Notes under the pieces: model-generated
Databases searched by the model: none
The model's input: the letters and a program-made list of their open reading frames with translations, nothing else
What the model was told of the DNA's origin: nothing
Source: Pseudomonadota bacterium
GTDB lineage: Bacteria; Desulfobacterota; Desulfovibrionia; Desulfovibrionales; Desulfovibrionaceae
Assembly: GCA_023426275.1 (NCBI GenBank)
Contig: JAFABC010000275.1
Span: 1 to 29,962 of the forward strand
Reading direction: 5' to 3'
Length of the DNA: 29,962 bases
Made by a program: the position numbers and the translations under genes
In this document: positions 1 to 6,095 of the stretch, one piece after another
Position numbering within the stretch: the first letter of the stretch is position 1
Layout: each line of letters starts with the position of its first letter

Positions 1-28
1 CCCCCCCCCCCCCGCCGGAGGCGTCTTT
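1..28 (-). repeat. Partial copy (copy 1) of a gene-end double-hairpin repeat, running into a poly-C tract
   Basis: Read on the minus strand, the 20 bases next to the PfpI-family gene contain the core CGCCTCCGGCGG. The same core opens the two fuller copies at 5075-5134 and 8758-8813, and all three lie just past the stop codon of a gene in the same orientation. The copy is cut by the window edge. The 13 C residues at positions 1-13 may be the G-rich arm of the hairpin or a homopolymer/assembly artefact. Confidence 0.5.
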
Positions 29-48
29 CCTTTGCTTCGTCTCGTATC

Positions 49-567
49 CTAGCCGACTTTTTTCATGACTTCGCGCATGAAGTCCGGCAGATCGTCGGGT
101 TCACGGGAGGTAATGAACGGTCCGTCCACCACCACCGGGGAGTCCTCATACAGCGCGCCGGCTTCCTTGAGTTCGTCGGCGACGGACTTGTAGCAGGTGG
201 CATGGCGGCCACGCAACAACCGGGCCGTGACCAACAGTTGCGGTCCATGGCAGATGGCGGCGATGGCAATGCCCGACGAGGCGAAGTCCGTGACGATGTC
301 GATGACTTTGGGGATGACGCGCAGGGCGGCCGGAGCCTTGCCGCCAGGCAGCACGAGCAGGCTGTAGCCGCAGGAGCCGGCCGATTCCACGGCGTCGACG
401 GCCAGATTGGCCGTGACGGTGTAGCCGTGCTTGCCGGTGATGGTCCCGGCGGCCGGAGCGGCCACGTCGACGTGAAAGCCGGCTTCCCGCAGCCGATAGA
501 GCGGGTAGAACAGTTCGCCGTCTTCGAAATTGTCCGCGGATATGATGAGGGCTTTTTTCGCGTTCAT
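49..567 (-). CDS. DJ-1/PfpI family protein
   Basis: A 172-residue protein of the DJ-1/PfpI (class I glutamine amidotransferase-like) superfamily, whose members act as stress-related glyoxalases/deglycases, chaperones or proteases. The nucleophile elbow is AICHGP with Cys106-His107, and the conserved acidic residue that activates the cysteine is probably Glu15 in DNFEDGE. The segment LLVLPGG (about 70-76) forms the usual glycine turn. The size is typical of stand-alone family members. I chose the ATG at 567 over an upstream in-frame start at 666 because GAGGAG lies 7-8 bases before it and the family fold begins right at MNAKKALI. A TTGAC-N6-GTCAA dyad lies about 30 bp upstream. The gene stands alone and ends in repeat copy 1. 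The exact activity cannot be decided from the sequence. Confidence 0.9.
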   Translation of the reverse strand: MNAKKALIISADNFEDGELFYPLYRLREAGFHVDVAAPAAGTITGKHGYTVTANLAVDAVESAGSCGYSLLVLPGGKAPAALRVIPKVIDIVTDFASSGIAIAAICHGPQLLVTARLLRGRHATCYKSVADELKEAGALYEDSPVVVDGPFITSREPDDLPDFMREVMKKVG

Positions 568-595
568 GGCGGCACTCCTCGAAAGGTTTGATGGC

Positions 596-611
596 TTGAC
601 GGAAATGTCAA
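596..611. promoter_or_regulatory. TTGAC-N6-GTCAA dyad upstream of the PfpI gene
   Basis: A perfect 5+5 bp inverted repeat, TTGACGGAAATGTCAA, centred about 36 bp upstream of the PfpI-family start codon. It resembles Crp/Fnr-family operators, and in particular the motif reported for HcpR in Desulfovibrio (TTGACC-N4-GGTCAA), from which it differs at the inner base of each half. The assignment to a regulator is inference. Confidence 0.35.
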
Positions 612-668
612 ACCTTACCCCAGTATATGCGACAAAGGCGGCAACTTGGCAACAGGATGACCGCAATG

Positions 669-706
669 AAAACGCCCCGGAGCGGAAGTGCTTCCGGTCC
701 GGGGCG
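669..706 (-). terminator. Rho-independent terminator of the hexapeptide-repeat gene
   Basis: A long GC-rich stem pairs 673-681 with 698-706 and 683-688 with 691-696 (one mismatch). On the minus strand it is followed by TTTT. It begins about 24 bases past the stop codon at 730. Confidence 0.85.
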
Positions 707-729
707 GGATGGAATCGGGACGTGGCGGG

Positions 730-2175
730 CTAGAGCGCCAAGTCGTCGGCGCACAAGGGAAAAATGCGCATATTGGGGTAGACGCCCTTGAAGCCGCCTT
801 CGACGTAGGGCTGGATGAGGTTGTAGGTGATGTTCTTGGTCTTCTGGGCGTGGCCCTGGTTTTGGTGGCCGTCGTAGTAGGCGCCGTTGGCTTCCAGAAT
901 GTGGTGGATGCGATCCTGGAAGGCGCGGATGAAGCGTTCGCCGTTGCCGGTGAAGGTCATGGCCCCGATGGTGGCCTGCCCGTCGATCTTGGCGAAGTCC
1001 TCGATGGACACGGAGTGGGTGGCCAGATCGGCCTGACAGCTGATGTGGCCCCAGATGACGTGCAGGGGCGGCACGGTCACGGGTTCGACCAGATCGACAA
1101 TGGTGTGGGGCACGACCACCGCGCCTTCGCCCACGGTCAGCGGCGCATCGGGCGTGCCGCGCAGGAAGGAGTTGAACCCCACGAAGACGTTGGTGCCCAG
1201 GCGGCTGCCGATGATCTTGGCCCCGTGGGCGGTGACGTCGTAGCCCTCGAGCACGGAATCGACCACGTAGCTGTTTTCCTGGGCATTGGCCCCCTTGCCG
1301 ACGTGGGCGTTTTCCAGGTAGGCGCGCTGGGCCACCAGCACGTTTTCCCCGATGCTGGTTTCGCCCTTGACCACGGCGTAGCGCGAGACGAACGACCCCG
1401 GCGCGTAGGTTTCCGGCCGCGAGGCATAGAGGAAGCCGAAGACGCGTTCGAAGTCGCGTTTGCGCCCCTCCACGAAGTCCATGAAAATGCCCTTGGTCCG
1501 CCCGCCCGGGGCGATGGACACGTAGCGGGTCAACACCTCGGGATCGTAGTTGTAGCTGAATTCGTCGCCGGCCTTGTTGCGAATCCAGATATGGCCCGGC
1601 TCGACGATGCAGGGGGCCAGATCGCAGACCTGGACGTAGGCGTAGGAGCCGATGAAACTGTTTTGCACCGTGCACAGGTCGATGGTGCAGAAGGGACCGA
1701 GAAACGAGCCCATGACCGGCGCGCCGTGGATGTTGGCGTAGGACATGGACACGGTGTTCTTGATGAGAAATTCTTCGGGAAATTCAGGATCGTGGCTGAA
1801 GTTGTGAATCAGGGTCTTGTGCAGGAAGCTGTCGACGATCCTGACGACCTCGTCGTTGTGCAGCCGGAGGCACACGTCGTCGAGACAAAAGCCCTTGGTC
1901 ACGGATTTGAGTTCATCACCCCGGACGTCGCATTTGTAGAGCACCGAGTGCTGCACGTCGCATTTGCCGAAGAAATACGAACCGGCCAGGGACGAGCACT
2001 GGAAGTTGAAAAAGAGCGGATGTTCGGTGGTGATGCCGTAGAAGGCGTAGAACTGGGCGTAATTTTCCTGGGGAACGGCGGCGTGGACGTAGGGGCCCAC
2101 ATCGATGGCGCTTCGCCGCAGGTTGATATTCGCGCGCGCGATGACGTTTTCCAGGATGCGTTGCAGCTGCTTCAT
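730..2175 (-). CDS. Left-handed beta-helix (hexapeptide-repeat) transferase-like protein
   Basis: A 481-residue protein with two stretches of imperfect hexapeptide repeats, at about residues 150-190 and 265-365 (for example SIGENVLVAQRAYLENAHVG, then VGEGAVVVPHTIV). These form the left-handed beta-helix of bacterial acyl- and nucleotidyl-transferases. I see no N-terminal nucleotidyltransferase signature, so a sugar-nucleotide pyrophosphorylase role is not supported. Related proteins in Desulfovibrio genomes are annotated only as 'transferase'. The substrate is unknown. The ATG at 2175 is preferred to an in-frame start at 2247 because GGAGGT precedes it at good spacing and the upstream 24 residues look non-coding. 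It is monocistronic, with its own terminator at 669-706. Confidence 0.8.
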   Translation of the reverse strand: MKQLQRILENVIARANINLRRSAIDVGPYVHAAVPQENYAQFYAFYGITTEHPLFFNFQCSSLAGSYFFGKCDVQHSVLYKCDVRGDELKSVTKGFCLDDVCLRLHNDEVVRIVDSFLHKTLIHNFSHDPEFPEEFLIKNTVSMSYANIHGAPVMGSFLGPFCTIDLCTVQNSFIGSYAYVQVCDLAPCIVEPGHIWIRNKAGDEFSYNYDPEVLTRYVSIAPGGRTKGIFMDFVEGRKRDFERVFGFLYASRPETYAPGSFVSRYAVVKGETSIGENVLVAQRAYLENAHVGKGANAQENSYVVDSVLEGYDVTAHGAKIIGSRLGTNVFVGFNSFLRGTPDAPLTVGEGAVVVPHTIVDLVEPVTVPPLHVIWGHISCQADLATHSVSIEDFAKIDGQATIGAMTFTGNGERFIRAFQDRIHHILEANGAYYDGHQNQGHAQKTKNITYNLIQPYVEGGFKGVYPNMRIFPLCADDLAL

Positions 2176-2301
2176 CCCCTGACCTCCACGGAACAGGCCT
2201 CGTCGATCCTGTGTATCGATCGACGCGGGTTGAATATGGCCCAACAAACATCCGCTCCGTCCTTGCGGCGGGGGGGCGGCCGCGGATTGTGTCGGACGAT
2301 G

Positions 2302-2368
2302 AAAAAAGGAAGTCGGCCGGTCAGGACGCGCCCTTGCGGGTGAGGGTTCCGGCCGGTGCGTTCCTGTT
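2302..2368 (-). terminator. Terminator of the receiver-domain gene
   Basis: CCGGCCG at 2349-2355 pairs with CGGCCGG at 2314-2320. The flanks AGGAA and TTCCT and the A/T tracts extend the dyad imperfectly. On the minus strand the stem is followed by CTTCCTTTTTTC, giving a U-run. It lies directly after the stop codon at 2370. Confidence 0.65.
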
Positions 2369-2369
2369 T

Positions 2370-2747
2370 TTACTTGCTGGATCTGGAAAGCGCCTCCATC
2401 ACCCGGCTATGGAGCGTCTCGAGAGCAATCGGTTTGGCCAGCAGTTCATAGGCGCCCAGGCGCATGCTTTCGAGAGCCGCTTCCGGAGAGGGGTAGCCGG
2501 TGAGCACCAGCGCCTCCACTTCGGGATGCAGCTTCTTGAGTTCTCGCAAGGTTTCGAGTCCGTCCATGCCCGGCATATTGATGTCGATCACAACCACGGC
2601 GATCGCGGGTTCGTCGCGCACAAGACGGAGGCATTCCTGGCCCGAGGCGGCCGTTTTCACGGTGAGGCCCCGGGAAGAAAGACGTTTGGCCAAAACGGCT
2701 GTCAGCCCTGCCTCGTCATCGACCAAAAGCACCGTTTTTTCCGCCAT
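2370..2747 (-). CDS. Stand-alone response regulator (single receiver domain)
   Basis: A 125-residue CheY-like receiver with no output domain. The acidic pair is Asp10-Asp11 (LLVDDE), the phospho-acceptor is Asp55 in VVVIDINMPGMDG, the switch threonine is Thr83 (VLTGYPSP), and the conserved lysine is Lys105 followed by a cis-Pro (LLAKPI). The LTGYP and AYELLAKPI segments resemble the NtrC/FixJ-like receivers common in deltaproteobacterial sensory systems more than flagellar CheY. The ATG at 2747 starts exactly at the fold and has GGGGAG upstream; an alternative ATG at 2765 has no ribosome site. It is transcribed divergently from the DUF255 gene at 2906. The partner kinase is not in this neighbourhood. 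Confidence 0.93.
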   Translation of the reverse strand: MAEKTVLLVDDEAGLTAVLAKRLSSRGLTVKTAASGQECLRLVRDEPAIAVVVIDINMPGMDGLETLRELKKLHPEVEALVLTGYPSPEAALESMRLGAYELLAKPIALETLHSRVMEALSRSSK

Positions 2748-2792
2748 GAATCGCTTGCTCCCCATTTCACAATTTGATCTTTCCATATCCCG

Positions 2793-2886
2793 GAAGCATG
2801 AAAGCTTCAAGCGGAAACAACCCCAACGGAACGGCGCTGTCAAGGCGCGCACCCCTGTTGCAAATCCCCGGTTCCCTGTTACAACC
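2793..2886. promoter_or_regulatory. Divergent promoter region with a direct repeat spaced 21 bp
   Basis: The 158 bp between the divergent receiver gene and DUF255 gene hold a hairpin (GAAGC at 2793-2797 with GCTTC at 2804-2808) and two near-identical direct repeats, CCCTGTTGCAA (2853-2863) and CCCTGTTACAA (2874-2884). The repeats begin 21 bp apart, that is two helical turns. This geometry suits cooperative binding of a regulator on one face of the DNA. I cannot identify clear -35/-10 elements. Confidence 0.35.
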
Positions 2887-2905
2887 CGGGGACACGGAGG
2901 GCCGC

Positions 2906-4999
2906 ATGCAACGTCAAGCCAATCGCCTGATTCATGAAAAAAGTCCGTATCTGCAGCAGCACGCCTACAACCCTGTGGACTGGTATCCCTGGGGGGAGGA
3001 GGCGTTTGCCCTGGCCAAGGCCGAGGACAAGCCCATCTTCCTGTCCATCGGCTATTCAACCTGCCACTGGTGCCATGTCATGGAGCGCGAAAGCTTCGAG
3101 GACGAGGACATCGCGGCACTGCTGCGGGCCACGGTGGTGGCGATCAAGGTGGACCGGGAGGAACGGCCGGACCTGGACACCCTCTATATGACCTTTTGTC
3201 AGGCGCTGACCGGTCGGGGCGGCTGGCCGCTCAACGTCTTTCTGACGCCCGACGGGCAACCGTTTTTCGCCGGCACCTATTTCCCCAAGGAGTCGGGATA
3301 CGGCCGGACCGGGATGCGGGAGCTGTTGCAGCGCGTGCACATGGCCTGGAGGGGCAACCGCCAGTCCGTGATCGGCAACGCCGCCCAGATTCTCGACGCG
3401 GTGCGCGGCCAGTTGGAGCAGGGCGCGACCGGGTCCGAGGCTACGCCGGGTCCCGAGGCCCTGGATGCGGCGCGTGAAGAGCTTGCCGCCTCGTTCGACC
3501 GGACCAATGCCGGCTTCGGCGGCGCGCCCAAATTCCCGTCGCCCCACAATCTGCTTTTCCTGTTGCGCGAATACCGCCGCACCAGGGACGACACCTGCCG
3601 GGCCATGGTCGGGGCAACGCTGACGGCCATGCGCCAGGGCGGCATTTTCGACCAGATCGGGTTCGGCTTTCACCGCTACAGCACCGACGCGCACTGGTTC
3701 GTGCCGCATTTTGAAAAGATGCTCTACGACCAGGCCCTGTGCGTCATGGCCGCCGTGGAGGCCTGGCAGGTCACGGGCGACGACCTGCTGCGCCGGACCG
3801 CCCTCGAGGTGCTCGAATACGTGCGGCGCGACCTCACCAGCCCGGAAGGGCTGTTCTACAGCGCCGAGGACGCCGACAGCGAAGGCGTCGAAGGCCGGTT
3901 CTACGTCTGGACCGTGGCCGAGATCCGGGAGCATCTCTCCGAGGCCGACGCGGCCCTTTTTATCGACGCCTACGGCCTGGAGGAGCAGGGCAACTACCAC
4001 GACGAAGCCACCGGGCAGGCCACGGGCGCGAACATCCCCTTCGTGGCCGCTCCGGCCGCCGAGCTTGCCGCCCGCCACAACCTGGCGGCCGACGCCCTGG
4101 CCGAACGCCTGGACGCCTGCCGCCGCACCCTGCTGACGGCGCGGGAAAAGCGCGTCCGGCCGCTTTGCGACGACAAGGTGCTCACGGATTGCAACGGGCT
4201 GATGATCGCCGCCCTGGCCAAGGCGGCCCGGGCGCTCAATAACGAGGAACTGGCCTCCCGGGCGGTCACGGCCGCCACGGCCCTGCTGGAGCGGCTCGGC
4301 CAGCCGGAGGACCGGCTGCTGCACCGCCTGCGCGACGGCGAGGCGGCTGTGCCGGGCATGCTCGACGACTATGCCTTTTTGGCCTGGGGGCTGATCGAAC
4401 TCTATCAGACCGTGTTCGATCCGGCGCTGCTGGCCCGGGCCGTGGGACTGACCAAGGCCATGATCGCCCATTTCGCCGACGAAGCCGGCGGGTTCTTTCT
4501 TTCCCCGGATGACGGCGAGGCGCTCTTGTTGCGCCAGAAGATTTTTTTCGACGCCGCCATCCCGTCGGGCAACAGCGTGGCCTTTTTCGTGCTCACCACA
4601 CTTTATCGCCTGACCGGCGAAAAGCGCTTCGACGAACAGGCCCGCAAGCTGGCCGGGTGCTACACGGCCCGGCTGGGCGACCGGCCCTCGGGCTACGCCT
4701 TTTTCCTGTGCGGCCTGTCGCAACTGCTTGCCCCGGCGGCGGAAGTGACCATTGCCGGCGATCCCGACGCCCAGGACACCCACGCCCTGGCCCGGACCAT
4801 CTTCAATCGCTATCTGCCCGAAGTGGCCGTGGTGCTGCGGCCGGACGAGGAAGCGCCGGACATCGTCGATCTGGCGCCGTTCACCAAGTTCCAGCTGCCC
4901 GTCCAGGGGCAGGCCGCGGCCCATGTCTGCCGGGCCGGCAGTTGCCAGCCGCCGACCACGGACCCGGCCGCCGTGCTGCGACTGCTCGACGCGAAATAA
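2906..4999 (+). CDS. DUF255 thioredoxin-fold / (alpha/alpha)6-barrel protein (YyaL/SSP411 family)
   Basis: A 697-residue protein of the widespread YyaL/spermatogenesis-associated protein 20 family. The N-terminal thioredoxin-like domain (about 1-165) begins with the family hallmark NRLIHEKSPYLQQHAYNPVDW and carries a CxxC motif, Cys53-His-Trp-Cys56, in YSTCHWCHVM. The rest resembles the six-hairpin (N-acylglucosamine 2-epimerase/glycoside-hydrolase-like) barrel, with FGGAPKFPSPHNLLFLL near 205 and HWFVPHFEKMLYDQA near 265. Full length matches the family. I chose the ATG at 2906 because GGAGG precedes it and the family begins there; the longer frame from 2774 is not supported. No signal peptide, so it is cytoplasmic. 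The biochemical role is not established for bacterial members; a redox or sugar-processing role would be a guess. Confidence 0.93.
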   Translation: MQRQANRLIHEKSPYLQQHAYNPVDWYPWGEEAFALAKAEDKPIFLSIGYSTCHWCHVMERESFEDEDIAALLRATVVAIKVDREERPDLDTLYMTFCQALTGRGGWPLNVFLTPDGQPFFAGTYFPKESGYGRTGMRELLQRVHMAWRGNRQSVIGNAAQILDAVRGQLEQGATGSEATPGPEALDAAREELAASFDRTNAGFGGAPKFPSPHNLLFLLREYRRTRDDTCRAMVGATLTAMRQGGIFDQIGFGFHRYSTDAHWFVPHFEKMLYDQALCVMAAVEAWQVTGDDLLRRTALEVLEYVRRDLTSPEGLFYSAEDADSEGVEGRFYVWTVAEIREHLSEADAALFIDAYGLEEQGNYHDEATGQATGANIPFVAAPAAELAARHNLAADALAERLDACRRTLLTAREKRVRPLCDDKVLTDCNGLMIAALAKAARALNNEELASRAVTAATALLERLGQPEDRLLHRLRDGEAAVPGMLDDYAFLAWGLIELYQTVFDPALLARAVGLTKAMIAHFADEAGGFFLSPDDGEALLLRQKIFFDAAIPSGNSVAFFVLTTLYRLTGEKRFDEQARKLAGCYTARLGDRPSGYAFFLCGLSQLLAPAAEVTIAGDPDAQDTHALARTIFNRYLPEVAVVLRPDEEAPDIVDLAPFTKFQLPVQGQAAAHVCRAGSCQPPTTDPAAVLRLLDAK

Positions 5000-5016
5000 T
5001 CCCGGCCCCGTACACC

Positions 5017-5055
5017 AAAGCGCCCCGGTCGCCATGCTGACGACCGGGGCGCTTT
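5017..5055 (+). terminator. Terminator of the DUF255 gene
   Basis: A perfect 15-bp stem, AAAGCGCCCCGGTCG (5017-5031) with CGACCGGGGCGCTTT (5041-5055), and a 9-base loop. The plus-strand stem ends in TTT followed by CC, so the U-run is short. The symmetric A/T ends would also allow action on the other strand. Confidence 0.75.
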
Positions 5056-5074
5056 CCTGATGCCTGTTCGGCAA

Positions 5075-5134
5075 CCTTCCCCCTTTCGGGAGGGTCCGGG
5101 AGGGGCAGTGCCCCTCCCGGCCGCCGGAGGCTTC
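5075..5134 (-). repeat. Gene-end double-hairpin repeat, copy 2
   Basis: Read on the minus strand it starts GAAGCCTCCGGCGG, continues into an 11-bp hairpin (5096-5106 pairing with 5110-5120, loop of 3), and ends in a second, weaker CCCTCCC-GAAA-GGGGG hairpin. The order and spacing match copy 3 at 8758-8813. It lies 18 bases past the stop codon of the sulfite reductase gene, in the same orientation, so it probably serves as its transcript end. Confidence 0.7.
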
Positions 5135-5152
5135 TTAATTAAAACAGAATCT

Positions 5153-5815
5153 CTAACCCAATACGGCCTGCTTGATGGTCTCGATGCCCACCCGCTCGAC
5201 AAAGCGGGCGGCGCGCTCGCGCTTTTTGGCGTTGGCGGCGTAGTAGGTGAGCAGTTTTTCCGTCAGCGCGATCACCTGCTCCTTGTCCAGGTCCTCGGCC
5301 ACGATGTCGCCGATGCGGGGCCGGGCGCCGGGATGGCCGCCGAAAATGAGGGTCCAGCCGGACTTCTTGCCCAGCACGCCCAGATCGCGGACAAAGCCTT
5401 CGGAGCAGCAAAACGGACAGCCCGACACGGACAACTTGAACTTGCCCGGCAGGTCGCGGCCGACAAAGAGTTTTTCCATTTCAAGCCCAAGTCCCAGGGA
5501 ATCCTGGACGCCGAACTTGCACACGCTCGTGCCCGGACAGGCCTGGACGAAATGCACGCACAGGGCCAGCGCCTCGCCCACGTCCGTGCCCAGGTCCTTC
5601 CAGATGGCGTCCACATCCTCGGCCTTGACGCCGACCAGGGCCAGACGCTGGCCCGAGGTGATCTTGACGATGGGAATGGCGTATTTTTTGACAACGGTGT
5701 TGAGGGCTTCGAGCACCTCGGGGGAAATGAGCCCCACGGGCGTGCGGGGGACAATGGCAAAGGTCTGCTGGTCACGCTGCAAGATGGCCCCGGTGGGGGC
5801 GTTGGTCGCGCTCAT
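5153..5815 (-). CDS. Low-molecular-weight assimilatory-type sulfite reductase (siroheme, 4Fe-4S)
   Basis: A 220-residue protein that matches in size and motifs the small siroheme sulfite reductase of Desulfovibrio vulgaris. It has one nitrite/sulfite reductase ferredoxin-like domain followed by one siroheme/4Fe-4S half. The cluster ligands are Cys93-x5-Cys99 (ACPGTSVCKFG) and Cys133-x3-Cys137 (SGCPFCCSEG), the signature that holds a 4Fe-4S cluster bridged to siroheme. The expected reaction is six-electron reduction of sulfite to sulfide in the cytoplasm. Canonical assimilatory enzymes are roughly twice this size, so this is the minimal form. The ATG at 5815 has AGGAG upstream and excludes a 51-residue non-homologous extension. 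It is a single gene with no partner flavoprotein nearby; the electron donor is unknown. Confidence 0.93.
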   Translation of the reverse strand: MSATNAPTGAILQRDQQTFAIVPRTPVGLISPEVLEALNTVVKKYAIPIVKITSGQRLALVGVKAEDVDAIWKDLGTDVGEALALCVHFVQACPGTSVCKFGVQDSLGLGLEMEKLFVGRDLPGKFKLSVSGCPFCCSEGFVRDLGVLGKKSGWTLIFGGHPGARPRIGDIVAEDLDKEQVIALTEKLLTYYAANAKKRERAARFVERVGIETIKQAVLG

Positions 5816-5962
5816 AAATCGCTCCTGTGTGTCGGAAGAATACGAATGAGAATATGGGCCTACGCATGATGCGGGAATTGGCCGGTCCGATGATCTCCTG
5901 GACGACCCCGCCTCATGGGCCGGGCCGTCAGAGGGACAGTATGTACACAGGCCGGCGGATCT

Positions 5963-5981
5963 TGTCATCTGGAAAATGACA
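5963..5981. promoter_or_regulatory. TGTCAT-N7-ATGACA dyad
   Basis: A perfect 6+6 bp inverted repeat about 150 bp upstream of the sulfite reductase start, between that gene and the chemoreceptor terminator. A T-run follows on the plus strand, but no plus-strand gene ends here, so an operator is likelier than a terminator. No regulator can be named. Confidence 0.25.
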
Positions 5982-6016
5982 TTTTTGGGAAAGCGTCGGA
6001 TTTTTCCGGGAATTCC

Positions 6017-6065
6017 GGAAAAGACGCGGCCCGGCCCGGGCTGATCGCCGGGACCGGGCCGCGTC
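6017..6065 (-). terminator. Terminator of the chemoreceptor gene
   Basis: A perfect 12-bp stem, GACGCGGCCCGG (6023-6034) with CCGGGCCGCGTC (6054-6065), followed on the minus strand by TTTTCC. It lies about 30 bases past the stop codon at 6096. Confidence 0.9.
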
Positions 6066-6095
6066 CAAAGAAGCTTTTCGGGGTGCGACGCCGTA

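Noticed and set aside
688..2343. A 551-codon plus-strand frame opposite the hexapeptide-repeat gene
   Set aside because: Composition is that of an antisense shadow, and it runs through the terminator at 669-706 and the start region of the minus-strand gene.
3056..5074. A 672-codon minus-strand frame opposite the DUF255 gene
   Set aside because: Shadow of the DUF255 gene; Gly/Gln/Arg-rich with no domain.
5963..5990. Hairpin TGTCAT/ATGACA followed by TTTTT as a plus-strand terminator or small RNA end
   Set aside because: The stem is only 6 bp and AT-rich, and no plus-strand gene or promoter lies upstream; kept only as a low-confidence operator candidate.
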